Assembly: GCA_943737045.1 (NCBI GenBank)
Contig: CALSFV010000232.1
Coordinates: 124,001-188,000 of the forward strand
Length of the DNA stretch: 64,000 nucleotides
Direction of reading: 5' to 3'
Source: Parapristionchus giblindavisi
Taxonomy: Eukaryota > Nematoda > Chromadorea > Rhabditida > Diplogasteridae
Positions 36,433-49,113 of this stretch are shown here, piece by piece; position 1 is the first letter of the stretch; each line of letters begins with the position of its first letter. The notes beneath the pieces were generated by a model. That model was not told the origin of the DNA and ran no database searches. It saw only the letters and a list, made by a program, of their open reading frames with translations. Made by a program: the position numbers and the translations under genes.

Positions 36433-38186
36433 TTATGTACAGTACCGTCGAAAAGTATACCAACAAATGCGTTTTTCAGTGTAAAGGGTCAAAGATCAAA
36501 GATCTACGAGGAGAGACAAAAATGACTAATCTAAGGAATGTGTAATGATGAGACCCAGCACAAAACAATAAATGAACAAATAGAAATAACTATTAAAGGT
36601 GGAGGCCCGCGAATGTTCATTCAAATATCTTGCACCTCGCTTATGCAAGCCAAAAGTGATATGCAAGAAAAGTGAGCGACCTATCATCAATCTCTGAGTG
36701 CAGTGGTAAAACTTGTGACTAGATAGCGCTTGTTCGCGGGTTCGAATCCTATTGCCGAACTTTCTTATTTTCAAACAGCGCGCCTTTGCCTGCGATCGGC
36801 TTGATTCATCCATGATTCTTGCGATCCATAAGCTTAATTAGATTAACATAAATAGTTCACGATGCGTAAAATAACTTTTGATATTTTTCTGTCTTCACAC
36901 AGTTTGTTCACGAAAAAAAAGCGGTAGTCCACCTTTTTTCACTATTAACAACCTTTCTGTCAAACTTTTTTTATGATCGTTCTCGTACTGTACTTATTTA
37001 TTATGCATATATTTCATATCAAGTAAGCGTACTAGCACAATAGTAGATGGAGTACAGAATAAGAAAGAATAATAATCAAAATAAGTGGAAAATAGATATT
37101 TGCAAACAATTGTAATATACAATATACTTACAATTAGGCTCATTATTAAATAATTTGCATAAACAAGCCGTTGTGTTGTTCGCCGGTTTGACCGGGGGTC
37201 ACAGCGTTCTCATGACTTTCAAAGCAAGAACGACCGCTCAACATACAAACTCTCTCGAATACAATGGTCTCTCCTTTGTCTTGCTTTCGAAGAAAAATGG
37301 CTTGGACCAGAATACTGTGGGGTGTGCGGGAATGTATTTCCAGAAATTTTCGGGAAAAAGAACTATCGGGGCAATGCTTTTATCTATGTTTTTTTTCATG
37401 CATAAGGATTGAAATACAGTTTGAGTTATTCAAAAATTATCATATATTAATAAATACAATATTTTCGAAAAAGAATTGTCAATCTTAGCAGAATAATATA
37501 ATTTATATTTAGAAATATGCTAACTCATGGTTAAAAATAAAGAAGCACTAATTTTGGACAATTTTCTTGGAGTTTCCGAATCTGCCGAAGCCGAGCGTTC
37601 GCATCAAATGGTTCAGAACCTGAATAAATATTTTATAAGAAGGTTCATATCGCTGGTTCCGTATATGGTGGTTACGGTAACACAATACTATACACTCCCA
37701 CTGATAACAATGGTACAACTTTGGTTGCCTTGCGCCACCTCCCGACCGATTTATGATTCGTTGTGCAAATGATCGTTGTGCAAATAATCGCCCCGTGAAA
37801 GCACACACCGAGTTTATTTGAAACTCTCATCATAGGGCAAACTTTAGATAAAGTTCTTGTAGTTTTATGTGTTCTTTAGGGCCGTGATTAATGCCCAGGA
37901 ATACCGTGATCCGAGCTGAATGTACATTGTTGCAGCAGGAGCAAATTTATTTTGAAAAATAAATATGGAAATTGCAAAAGGTATTCGAACCCGCGTGCGG
38001 TTATATGCGCAAAATACTAATTACTAATCACTGATCTGCAGGGATATGCTTCGAGACTAGATTAATTTTATCAATAGTATTTTGTTTTGTCTCGTATGCT
38101 ATATTTTTTGAATAAAAGTTTCGAGTCTAGTATGGCAAGGTATAGCCAATATGCAGAGTTTGAAATTAGTGAGCGTAACTTGAAAA
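36433..38186. other. Intergenic downstream of pseudogene D; no recognised gene
   Basis: Contains a SINE (36600-36920). Plus-strand frames at 37155-37412 and 37527-37772 have protein-like stretches (for example FIRRFISLVPYMVVTVTQYY) that could be relics of another membrane protein, but no family motif or exon structure supports a call. Confidence 0.4.
36600..36920 (-). repeat. tRNA-derived SINE copy
   Basis: It carries GTGCAGTGGTAAAA (A-box-like) and TCGCGGGTTCGAATCC (B-box), then GCCTTTGCCTGC and CATGATTCTTGCGATC. It matches the 50585-50880 copy along its length, both written in the plus direction; the strand of origin is not certain. Confidence 0.65.
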
Positions 38187-39607
38187 TTACTTATTTACCT
38201 TTCGAGGCGAACTCTTGAAAATAAAGATGAGAGAGAAGACGAAAGGTACCGATCCGAACATTAGCTAAACAAACATATAAATATTTTAATAAATTTTATA
38301 ATAAATATATAATAGCCAAAACCGTTCACTGGCATTAAATTTATTTTATTCTTCTTCAATTTCCAGCCTAGCTCTTTCTGTAATGGTGGGATCTACAAGT
38401 TCCGCAAGACTATCACTGCAGAAGGAGCATGCTTCTAAGTTGAGTCGCCTTTTGTGCATTTTGTCACTGGCAAATATTTCATGCTTAAATGTGTAAGGAA
38501 GCTTTCACATCAACCTGATGGATTGTGTTACCAGTTGTGTTATGCTATTTAAAAATCTATTCAATAATCTCTTCTACATTTTAGATTATCATAAATGCGT
38601 CATTTTTATTATTCCTCCTACCAAAATAGACAGACATAATTTCTACTTCAGCTTCCAGCAACTGTACATATATCATTGCGCATTCATGTATTACTACGTT
38701 ACTGCATCTCACTTCGTTTATGTACTTCTATTCTGTTGTATTTGATTGCGAGCTTGCGGGGGGGGGGGTGGTATAAATGTATCCAAGAGACCTCACCGGC
38801 GCTGTGTATCGGATCGTAGCCAGAACGACTGGCGGCATTGCCCTCAGGTCAACGCCAATTGTCATCAATAGCGCCGCGCATGGGTACGCATACAACACAA
38901 TCACGGTCGCAGTCTAAATATAAATTGATTAATAATTGGATAATCATTAAATTCATTGCTATTGTGCGTTGTCTCGCGAACACATCAATACAATATTCAT
39001 TAACTATGGCAATCTTAATGAATTTAAAAGTTACAATTTGTTTTTTGTTCAGGATTTTGCAAACAGATTGATTCAAATATATACAATTGGAGATTGATAT
39101 ATTAATTTTCGAGCGAAACGTTCATAATAACCTGAAGCAGAAAAACTTGTATGAAGGTTTGCTGCATCTGGTAGGTGCGAGAGTTGCGGATGACAAGTGA
39201 TTTCTGCAGCAACTTAGAAATAAAGAAAAGTTTGATAAAATATTGTTTTATCGACTTCATCGAGTATTTTTTTATGATTTTTAAATAAAACTCAACCTGT
39301 CTCAGACGTACTTAACCACTCGTCAAATATAGCTTTTGAACAAGAATTTCTTTAAATAATAATACAATGCTCAAATGACGTTAAAAGGAAAAAAATCAGG
39401 AAAAACTATTCAATTTTGATACTCGTTTTTCCATTCACGGCTTTTGAGAAAAATTAAACGCACGCGTTGCTTGATGATCGACTTCGCCGGATGATATAAG
39501 AGGAAGACATTCAGGGGTACGAAGAATACGACAGTTACTGCGTGTAACACGAGAGCTGAAAGTCCAATCATAAACGAGGATATCTCACTGGATCGAAATA
39601 CTCTTGG

Positions 39608-41612
39608 CACAGTATGAAAAAATGGAAAGTGAGATTTTTGCAGTTTTATGTAGTACTGTCCGAGAGAAGTTCACCAATGCAGGAGAGAAGTTGTGAAAAT
39701 GCTTCTACGCCTCAGGGAATGACGTCATAAAAATTTAAACATTTTTCCCATCTTGCTCGTACGGCTTCATGAGTGGTACCAATCGATTCCTCGTTCAATT
39801 CTAAGACTTTTTTTGATTTGGTACATTTTTTTGTTAATCTTCGGTCTTCATTAGGAAAAATGCAAAAAAAAAACATTAATAAATTCATTTTTTTCGAATT
39901 TAATATATTATGCAAGTGCAAAGGGCCGTTTTTTATTCGCTCAGTTTCTTCTTATTACAAGTATACATACTTTTGTATATACCGTTAATTTTTTGAGCGG
40001 GCCCGTTATATTGGAGAAGCAAAATATAAGAGCAATTGAATTGCGGTGTGCTTACTGTAAAGCAGCCGAGTAATCAGTGCTATTTCCCGGCTCTGGCTTC
40101 TGATTTTTTTGAGACTTGTTGCCTACACTGTATCTAGGCATGTGTAAAATTCATTTCAGTGTGCTATGTGAGTTACTTTAGCCGAGGAATGCCATAAGTA
40201 TATTGCTTCAGCCGTGTTACAGTAGTAGCTGTGATTACATCAATTATCATCGACATTGAGAATCAGAAGCCAGAGCCGGGAAATAGCACTGATTACTCGG
40301 CTGCTTCACAGTAAGCACACCACAATTCAATTGCTCTTATTTTTTGCTTCTCCAATATACCGGGCCCCCTCAAAAATTAACGGTATATACAAACGTATGT
40401 GTACTTGTAATAAGAAGAAACTGAGCGATTAAAAAAACGGCCCTTTGCACATGCATAATATATTAAATTCGAAAAAATTGAATTTATTAATGTTTTTTTT
40501 TGCTTTTTTTCATAAGGAAGACCGAAGATTAACAAAAAATGTACCAAATCGAAAAAGTCTTACAAGGGAAGTGTAAGAAATATCTTTTAGACCTATGGAT
40601 GGGAGTATTTTTCCTCGATAGCTATAGGCAATATAAGGTCGTGACCAAAAAATCAGAACCTGGCATGCACTTTCCGATTTTATATAAATAATTATATTTT
40701 GTAAATTCGCACGCGCTGTAATAACACTCCCCTGATAGAGCACTTAAAAGATCAGCGAGAACATGGCGGCGTGGTGTAGTGGTAGTATGTTCTCCTCTTG
40801 ATCACAATGTGTGTGGTTCGAGTACACCTATGGAGGTTTTTCTTTTTTCTTTTTTTTGCTGATTTTTAAACGTTTCGAACTTGTAATTTTGATCAGAAAA
40901 ATAAATTACTCTTTTTCACAATTTTATGTAGCTGTTGAACTTGCATTTAATCATTTAGGAAAGCAGATCATACGACAAGTTATCGAAATCTTATTCTTCC
41001 GTAGCCTCTTGGTACAGATGAACTATCCCAAAATTAAATGATCACTATGCTATTAAACAAAATGTTGCTTTATTTTTTGACAAAGATTTTAATTTTATTT
41101 CTGATCAAAATTACAAGTTCGGAACGTTTAAAAATCAGCAAAAGAAAAACCTCCATATGTGTACTCGAACCACACACATTGTGATCAAGAGGAGAACACA
41201 CTACCAGTACACCACGCCGCCATGTTCTCAATGATCTTTCAAGTGCTCTATCAGGGGAGTCTTATTCCAGCGCGTTCGAATGTACAAAATATAATTATTT
41301 ATATAAAATCGGAAAGTGCATGCCAGGTTCTGATTTTTTGGTCCCGACCTTATATTGCCTATAGCTATCGAGGAAAAATACTCCCATCCATAGGTCTAAA
41401 AGATATTTCTTACACTTCCCTTGTTAGAATTGAACGAGGAATCGATTGGTACCACTCATGAAGCCGTACGAGCAAGTTGGAAAAATGCCCTGACAATGAG
41501 GCGTAGAAGCATTTTCACAACTTCTCTCCTGCATGGGTGAACTTCTCTCGGACAGTACTACATAAAACTGCAAAAATCTCACTTTCCATTTTTTCATACT
41601 GTGCCAAGCCTC
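39608..41612. mobile_element. Nested foldback elements inside intron 6 of pseudogene D
   Basis: Three inverted repeats are stacked. The outer pair is 39608-39799 with 41424-41612. Between its arms lie two complete palindromes side by side: 39800-40560 (arms about 260-295 bases) and 40561-41423 (arms about 300 bases). Apparent frames at 39712-39988 and 40510-41461 are mirror images. Confidence 0.75.
40765..40842 (+). repeat. tRNA-like segment carried in a foldback arm
   Basis: GTGGTGTAGTGGTAGT (A-box-like) and GTGGTTCGAGTAC (B-box-like) are spaced as in a tRNA. The reverse complement is present at about 41145-41225 in the other arm. No full acceptor stem is evident, so this is a tRNA-derived repeat. 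Confidence 0.55.
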
Positions 41613-41689
41613 AACACAAGTATGTCGATCGAGTCAGATATCCTCTCATAATAAAGCAACTCGAGATTTACAGTTTTAGTAACATTTGC

Positions 41690-41960
41690 TAGACGCCGAC
41701 GCGGTATACATACGACTCAAGGTTGGAACATTGTGGTGACGTCAGCGACGAGGAAGCTCGTAGATTGGTAGGTCCCAAGTTGTACCAAACCATAAGAGTG
41801 CACAAGTATACGGTTAGAAGTTACCATAACTATAGATCAAAAGTGAGCGGCTACCGTGATATTCCACAGTACCAATATGGTCTCTGATGGTTTTGCATCT
41901 GGGCCCCATCATCGTTCACGTTCGCGTCGGCGTCAGATAAGTGATGAACGGCTCTTCTTG
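41690..41960. repeat. Palindromic element related to the one at 11041
   Basis: GACGCCGACGCG at the left and CGCGTCGGCGTC at the right, with GGTCCCAAGTTG in the left arm and CTGGGCCCCATC in the right. It is diverged. Confidence 0.55.
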
Positions 41961-43823
41961 TAAGTTATCGTACTAGTTAGTTGGATCTTCATTGTTATGC
42001 TTTTTCTCATGAATTTTGTCACGTATTTAAAAAAAGATTAACAGTGGAAAAATAATCACAAATAATCGTCTAAGTGTTGAAACCTTTCCAAACATATTGT
42101 GCATGTCCACGGTATCCTAGTAAAAATATCTTTCCACCTAGTTCGATAGCCATGACAAATTAGGTTGCTGCAAATTAATTATGAAGCCGCAATTTTTGTT
42201 AAAGACCCTTGAGTTGGCATGACTGATTCCCGCAACGATTAACATGGAATAGAATGGAAATATTGTATGGAAATTAGCGTGAGTGACAATGGGAAAGTGA
42301 GAGAGTCAAGTATGCAAATCGGATAGGCACTCTCTACTTCCCTGAAATGTTGTACTTTCAATGCGCATAACAAGCTTCAAACATATCATCACGCAATATG
42401 AAATGTGTCGTTCGGTTCGTGTGATAAATCTCTATCATTCTACCAGAACAATCTTGTCACGAAAAAACTCGAGGGTCTCCATCGTTAATACGGTAATTTA
42501 AAAAGCCGAACCACTATGAGCTCCTCGTATATATCACAATCCTGGCCGAAAAAGTAAAATCCAGCCACGACTCCGTGCAACAGAACGAAATCGGTCAGCA
42601 TTAGTCCTATTTGGGTCCTTAATTTTTTTCTTTTATTTTTATTAGATTCTTTAAAAAAATCATTTTATATGATTCGCGAATTTTTTTCCTTCTGTTATAA
42701 GTACATCCTATGAAAATTTGTACAATCCGATCTGTCCCTCACGCTAGCATGCGATACATTTTGAGTAGCGGGGCCAGGGCGGAGTGTATGTCTTCAACAA
42801 TCGATACCTCTGAGAGAAGTAGAGCCTAGAGCTCGTGGACGACACGACCATGTGGTGCATCCGAAGTACGAGAAATGAGAAAGGCACCGTTTGTATGATG
42901 TTACCGTAGGCAAGAAAGGTCTGGAGTGCAGTTATGATAACCGTTAAGCGTCACAAACAGGTTATCTGACAAAAGATGCACAAAAAGTACAAAAAAAATC
43001 ATTCAAAACGCTTGTGATCCCACGTTTTCGCGTTTTTTGATGAACAGGATCGATAATGCGAAACAGATTACCAGAAGGAATTGCTTGGAGAGCGATGAGC
43101 GGCAGAGCGGTCCGTCGCAGTAAAATGCCCCATACGGAGCTACTGCGTAGATTCTGACGAAATAGCAAAAGTCCCACTCCTCAAATATGACGAAAACCTT
43201 AAAGAAATGTGCTAGCTAGACTCTCGCTATTAGAAACTCAATCAGATATAGCAAGCATAGCAGAGCGTAGGGTTTTAGGTTATTAGTTTTGAGATAGTTC
43301 TTTTTTTTTTTCATGTTTAGCGGTCGTTATGACTTTCAAAATGAAGATTCTTTGCTTATCCATGAGTATGCGTCTGGAAGGCTGAAGAGTATATTGTAAT
43401 TTACCTGATTGATTATGCAGCCCCATCGTATGTGTATGGAAGACACACTTCTTCCGCAGTAAGATGTAAAATACCAGAGGATGAACCAAAACTAGCGAGA
43501 AGAACGGAAGAAATTGTTGATAACTATATTGGGGACATTGTCACAATAATAAATTTATTATGTGACAACCCTTTTTTTCATTCACAGCATCGTTTCTCAT
43601 GCTAACTAAACGCTTGACAATACTCTCGTGCAGATATGGAAAAATGAGACAATGTGGTCAGAGTGCTCATTCCCCAAATTGTTTACGAATACTTTAAGAT
43701 AATCTAACGAGATTATGCAGAAAAGATTCCAAAATGAAATAAATAAGTGAAACTCACATCATATTCAAAAACATAATCGCGATCTAAATTTAGCAAGTAA
43801 TTCGTAGTGGTGTTCGATGCCAT

Positions 43824-44710
43824 AGGAATACTTTACTTTTAGATATAATTTTTTGGATGGAAAGCCTGAAATACGACTATTCAATAACAATCCTTTATCA
43901 TAAAACCATTGTCTGTATTAGAAACATGAGACAGTGGCTTGTCAGTTGAGCAATCAGGTGAAATATGATATTATGAATATCATTGTTTTCGCCAATCAAG
44001 ATAATCTAGAGCAGCTCGCGTGGGTTAAAAACAGCGAATGAACCATTACCGCAAGGTATTATTAGCAATTTTCATCTCACCGTAAAAGTAATCAACCATT
44101 TCTAAATCAACCGACACACAGTTTATTATTCTTAATATTGATGCGTCAGATATGGTGTACATTCAGCTAAAATTTCTTTACAAAATCAAAAATTAAATTA
44201 AATTATTATATATTCCAAGAATAAGAATATTTTCCACCTTGATGTCTTGTCTAGCGTATGTATGATATCCATTACAACAAAGAACATTCCACATTAATGC
44301 TATCGTGGCAAACAAATTAATTCGGAAATGAGCAAATAAAATAAATGAGAAATGCACAGTTTTTTTTAAAAATTAATTATGGTACTTTAGCCAAAATTGT
44401 GAGTAAAGGGTGGGTATTTGTAACGTTCTGCGGCAGTTCTGCCTAGCCATGCCTCAATGTTTTCCTGGAAAAATAGATAACAGCTTTTACTTTGTCTGTT
44501 TATCACTCCGCAATCATTTTATAATTTGTAAAATAACTTATTCCGCTAAACTTGTGCGTTAAAAGAGTTTGGTGGGTTAACTGAGTCCGATACGCTTCGA
44601 GTTTGGTGGGAAATTCAAAATTACACACTGGCGATACTGGCGATAGCTCACGCTTTCTGATCGCTGCTATTAAGTAAAATTCCAGAAACGCTAGTGGAAT
44701 CAGTCGTTAG
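43824..44710. other. Upstream region of pseudogene D; no gene recognised
   Basis: AT-rich. The part at about 44200-44350 resembles 35385-35530 downstream of gene C (shared AAGAACATTCCAC and GAGCAAATAAAATAAATGAGA), indicating a dispersed repeat or shared flank. Confidence 0.45.
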
Positions 44711-45533
44711 TATTAGGTTGTCTCATAAGTCCCTGACTTTTTTGTGGCATGATTTTGAAGCGCTCTCTTTTTTAGCTATGAACATACAGGGTTGTCTGGC
44801 CAAGCGCTACTGATAGCACATTATCTCATCTGTGTAAGCATGATGTTGTCAGCATCATCTGTTTTCAAATGGAAAAATTTCGGGAAATTTAGTATAAATT
44901 AATTTTATGCAAAAAAACGCGAAAATTTTTATTTTGCTATCTTCCTTTAAGAAGAAGCTCTATGAAGTCATGCTGCGAGGCATGCATAGCATAGGCACTC
45001 CTTGTTATGGAACAGTGAAGACCCGGTTCCATCGCATCCATTATAGAGACTGCACTATCTTTTTTTGTTACCAATCTGGACATTGCATGGTGTTAGATTT
45101 TTAAACGCAACACGAATAAGCGGAATTGGATCCCCATCGCACCAGTGATTTTTTGTCAACCATGATCTGTGTTCACCCCTCAGCTATAGTGAATGGGCAT
45201 GCGGATGTCGAAAGTGTACAAAAATTTAAAATAAATGATCCATACCGTTTTCCTCAATTGAAAACAATTTGAGGGTCGGTATGACTATCTTTCTTTTTAC
45301 CTCCCGTCGCAACCAGGCATGACCCAATCAAACCATCACAGGAGATGATAGAAGGGTTCTCTATGAGGTTTCGTGGTTTATCGAGCAGCGAGAAAAATGC
45401 CAAAAACCACTTTCAGTACTAATGTGATTCACTGCATAGAGATATATCGATTTATGCTAAATTAACCGTGCATGGCTGTGCTGTCCTACCCCACCCTACT
45501 TATACTAAAGACTATGCTTTACGCTATGAACAC

Positions 45534-47314
45534 TAGAGTGGTGGGAGAGAATCACGGATGATTTTCCCCCTGGCCCTTTTCTGCCGGGTGACCCGACGAG
45601 AGATTGTTTACAGCCTCACTCTCTCTCGGGTGAGTGATCAACGAGACATAGAGTCTAATAAGAGTTGGATTGTCGGGTCATTGTCGGGTTATGCAAGGCT
45701 CAGTCCGATCTTCTCAAAAAGCAGAAATCGGACAGATTTGATAAACACAAAGTTGGATTTGGATTTTCGAGAGCTTCATGCAATAGTAGAGACAAGTGAA
45801 ATATGAATTTTTGATTTCTCGCAAATTTTCATGGTAAAATTACTAATTTGTTCAGAAATACGAGTTCAAGATGAAAATTAATTTATTATTATTATTAGCA
45901 TTAATATGATTATCACATCGGGAACACTTTAAAAAGCCGGAAAAGCGATAAAACGGGTCAAAACAATGAAACATCGGAGGGTTAATGTATAACTTTTTAC
46001 GCCCGAGAGCGCGACAAGGACAGTGTGAAATCATCTTCTAATTCATCCTCGGAACATTCTTCATCAAAGTCACTCTCATCGGACATGTACCCGTAGGTCT
46101 CATCAGGGTTTGGGATGATGGATTGATTAGTAGGAACGAGGGTTTCGGGGGCTTTGTAGGAAATTTCGCGGGCTCTATCTCCAATGTACATTAGAAAATA
46201 ACGAAAATGTTTAGAAATTAAAAAAAAAAGTATTACATTTTGTGAGAGGGTGGCGTTGACTGCTTCCCATTGCTGAAGTGATTGTTTGATAGTACTGAAG
46301 AGAGATCCCCAGAAGAGAGATCCCCCTCATCAAACAAAGCCCGGAAGGATGCATTCTCAACAGTCCGGAACGAGAGGTTCTCGGATGCGACGTAACGAAC
46401 GATCTTTTCGAAGAGCTCATCAAACTCCTTGCCCGAATCAATGAGCTCCACGGGGTGCTTACTCCTGACATGTCTCCACAGGTTGGAAGTGCTTCCTTTC
46501 TTGGTGAGATACTTGACGTTGCAGTGCTTGCAAGCGGCTGTCTCATTTTCCTTGTCAGCAATGAAGTGGTCCCAGATAGACGACATCATGATGGTAGTGA
46601 ATGAATGAATGAATGAATGACTGATTGACTAACTTATAGCTCCTCCTTTTGTGCTGATTGGGTCATATCCGTGTTCACAGTCATAAACACCGACAGGTGT
46701 CAAAGGGATAAGAGGGCGCCGCCTTTAAAGGGCACCGCTAATTTACAATGTGCACGCATGATCCAAGAGTAGCTCATTTACAACTGTATTGACATATTGT
46801 GTGATTAGGTAAATGCAAATACAGACAGATAATCAAGAGCAATAAATATACATCAAATATTTCAGAAAAATGAATTTTTTGAAATTTTTGAAAAATAAAA
46901 AAATCACATATTTTATGCAATCGACCCTTCTATCGATAGCCCGTGAAGTGCTCGTTTCTTATATACACTTCTTTCCTAATTTGGTTTACGGATACTCTAA
47001 CAAAATCTTCTTAAACATACGAAAAAGGCACATTTTAGCCACAATTCCACCCATTACAACTTTACTTAAACTTCGACTTTTCTATTTTTAAAAAGCATAT
47101 TCCTCATGCTCTTTGTTTGCTGATTCCAAATATGCTTTCAGTTTTTCAATCCGACTAATACAAACTGAGAAAAACTCATTGATTCTCGCTTGACCCGACA
47201 GATTCCAACTCACCCGACGGCTGGCGAGTGAAAATGCCAGTGGGGACAGTGACCCGATGAGAGTCTATCATGAGTGGCCAAGGCGAGGGACTTAGATTCT
47301 CTCCCACCACCCTA
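45534..47314. mobile_element. hAT element nested in the mariner-like element
   Basis: An 8 bp target duplication ATGAACAC (45526-45533 and 47315-47322) flanks a 1781 bp element with 20 bp terminal repeats, TAGAGTGGTGGGAGAGAATC and TAGGGTGGTGGGAGAGAATC (one mismatch). Sub-terminal motifs (GGGTGACCCGACGAGAG and relatives) recur inverted at the other end. It contains one intact BED zinc-finger gene but no hAT catalytic core. Confidence 0.88.
45997..46589 (-). CDS. BED zinc-finger protein encoded by the hAT element
   Basis: Two minus-strand exons, 46237-46589 and 45997-46174, join in phase across a 62-base GT-AG intron to give 176 residues. Residues about 3-46 form a BED-type zinc finger: SSIWDHF, then CKHC, then WRHVRSKHP supplying the two zinc histidines. 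Next comes a segment of the kind that follows BED domains in hAT transposases (KIVRYVASENLSFRTVENAS). The second exon is strongly acidic (DESDFDEECSEDELEDD) and ends SLSRSRA. The RNase H-like core and dimerisation domain of a hAT transposase are absent. It could be a DNA-binding fragment that still recognises hAT ends, such as a repressor or helper-dependent remnant. It lies within the 1781 bp hAT element; no other gene is in the element. Confidence 0.75.
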
Positions 47315-48485
47315 ATGAACACCTCGTTTCCACCCTCCATGGATTCCTTAAAGTAGACCAATGAGAAAAAGAGTTGATGTCAATAGGACCTTCACCGGAT
47401 TCTTTGCCTCCCAGTTCCAAGAGTTCTGGATACCTGGGATCCATATGCTGACAAGATGTTGGCAAGATACCACCGATGTACAAGGACGATATTTTAGATC
47501 GCTGGCTACATTCATTTCTAAGAACAAAGAAATCGAAATAATATGACAAAAAAGTCAGGAACTTATGAGACAACCTAATATGTTCTCTCTGTTATCAATT
47601 ATTCACTCATAAGATATTTCACCTGTTTGGGGTTGATATCGAGTTTTGATATAATAGTTTGGTCCCTTCATTGTCAGTCGACAAATCGAATTGTTTTTAA
47701 CGTATTGAATAACACATGCTCGTTTGCCCCTATATATCCATGCCATATCCCTGTTTTCCCATGAAATTCTCCAAAATATACCATGTCTCATTTTTCGATC
47801 AGAACTATCTGTACCTAAAATTTCATTAGAGCTTTTTGAGGCATTTCCTATGTCTTCAAATGGTAACATTAATTACTATTGAAATTTTGATCGCGACTAT
47901 GCATTCGAATATTTAATGATGTAAGTTTTCTTTTCAAAATATTTTTTGAATCGATGCATCGTAAAATCGAAAAATTGTTAATTTCGTTTTTTTACACAGT
48001 TATCAACAATTTCTTCCATTCTTCTCGTTTGTTTTAGTTCATCCCATAGTCTTTTATATTTTGCTCCGAAGAAAATGCACTTACTATACCGACCTTCGAT
48101 GGGGTTATATATTAAATCAGGCAAGTCATTTCTCTGAAGTAGGACACTAAACTTTCTCGGTCCAATAGAGTCCAATAGAGGTCGAATAAGTATAATAGAG
48201 CATACTCAATTTATATTAACTAAAGATACTTCTTTAAGGTTTTCGTAATCTTTCACGAGTGGAACTATTGTTTTTTCCTAAGAATATACGCGCCGGCTCC
48301 CTATGGAGCTCTTTATTGTGAAGGACCTCTGTGTAGATCAAATTTCTCCAAGCCGTTTCTGCTGGTAACATTTTTTTCATACACGCTAACGCACTATGTT
48401 CTACGACAAGAATTGCAATTTTTAAATATACTGTAGTTTTCAGGCCTTGAGATCATTGATCATGTAAAAAGAGTTATAGTTATAG

Positions 48486-48560
48486 TCCGTATAAAATGTA
48501 CTTGTGTAATGCGACTGGATACTCTCGTACCAAAGAAACAAGTGTACTTTATACGGTCAA
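48486..48560. repeat. Minimal CGTATAAAAT-ended element in gene E intron 3
   Basis: CCGTATAAAATGTACTTG and CAAGTGTACTTTATACGG face each other only about 75 bases apart. This is the shortest copy of the family, with most of the interior deleted. Confidence 0.65.
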
Positions 48561-48871
48561 TACTATTTGATATTTTCGAAAACTTTTCCGCACATCACAA
48601 GCGCGTGCACAGCAAGTGTAGTATTTTTATGTTTTTTCTGTATTTTTTTCATTACAGACCATTCTCGCTTACGGCAACATCGGACAAGTGATGCCCTTCG
48701 CATTTCTACTTCTTCGCATGCATCATATGATTGTCTCTTCAACGAATCCTAAACCTCTTTTCTCTTTTAGGTTTGATAGATTTACTGATTTTTTTACAAA
48801 ATATTTACAAAAATATCGTAAATATGGATGTTTTATATAAGTTGTTTCAGTGCGCAAATATCGTTGATGCT

Positions 48872-49113
48872 GTCGATGAACGATGAATCATCGATCATAG
48901 TGTATCATTTGCTTCATTGTCCTTCCGCATATTCAATAGATCTTTATCTATCCCTTATGACTGCCCCTCTATCTGTCTATGCCCTCTTCTTTATCATAGT
49001 CTATCATTTTGTTATTACATTCCACAGACACATTATCCTGTATATAAGCCACAGGCCAGTATGATAAATATTCTTACCACTGAATCGCCGCGTGTGTGAC
49101 TTTGACAAACACA
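48872..49113. mobile_element. 242 bp insertion in exon 5 of pseudogene E
   Basis: The 6-base sequence GATGCT occurs at 48866-48871 and again at 49114-49119. Removing one copy and the intervening 242 bases restores an exon of family length and frame (SLMLITCILLHA). No inverted repeats were seen at its ends. It begins GT and is followed by AG, so it could be spliced as a 243-base intron, but that would leave 5 extra bases and break the frame. Confidence 0.75.

Larger units (their letters stand above)
38187..43823 (-). pseudogene. Receptor pseudogene D: full ten-exon copy with frame errors
   Basis: Minus-strand exons: 43758-43823, 43405-43523, 43072-43197, 42808-42920, 42512-42617, 42084-42167, 39464-39555, 39132-39203, 38797-38913, 38187-38264. 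Exons 3, 4, 5, 7, 8, 9 and 10 have the family lengths and read well, for example YGAFYCDGPLCR, VLRMHHMVV, GFYFFGQDCD, RTYQMQQTFIQVF and FIFKSSPRK. Exon 1 ends in the wrong phase, exon 2 is 2 nt short (break between RKKC and IRWG) and exon 6 is 1 nt short (break between WLSN and GGKIFLLG). Intron 6 has been stretched to about 2.5 kb by nested foldback elements. I take it as a young pseudogene; sequencing error could explain some breaks but hardly all three. Confidence 0.82.
44713..47578 (+). mobile_element. Mariner-like element, split by a hAT insertion
   Basis: Ends TTAGGTTGTCTCATAAGTCC and complement with TA on both sides (44711-44712, 47579-47580). Without the hAT insertion the element is about 1.08 kb, shorter than typical 1.3 kb mariners. 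Transposase relics are at both ends: GTPCYGTVKTRFHRIHYRD near 44990-45055 corresponds to the N-terminal helix-turn-helix region, and a C-terminal piece (TGFFASQFQEFW, then RCWQDTTDVQGRYF) lies at about 47393-47500. It is inactive. Confidence 0.82.

Noticed and set aside
40510..41461. Paired frames sharing IYIKSESACQVLIFW
   Set aside because: They are the two arms of one palindrome; a tRNA-like repeat runs through the same arms.
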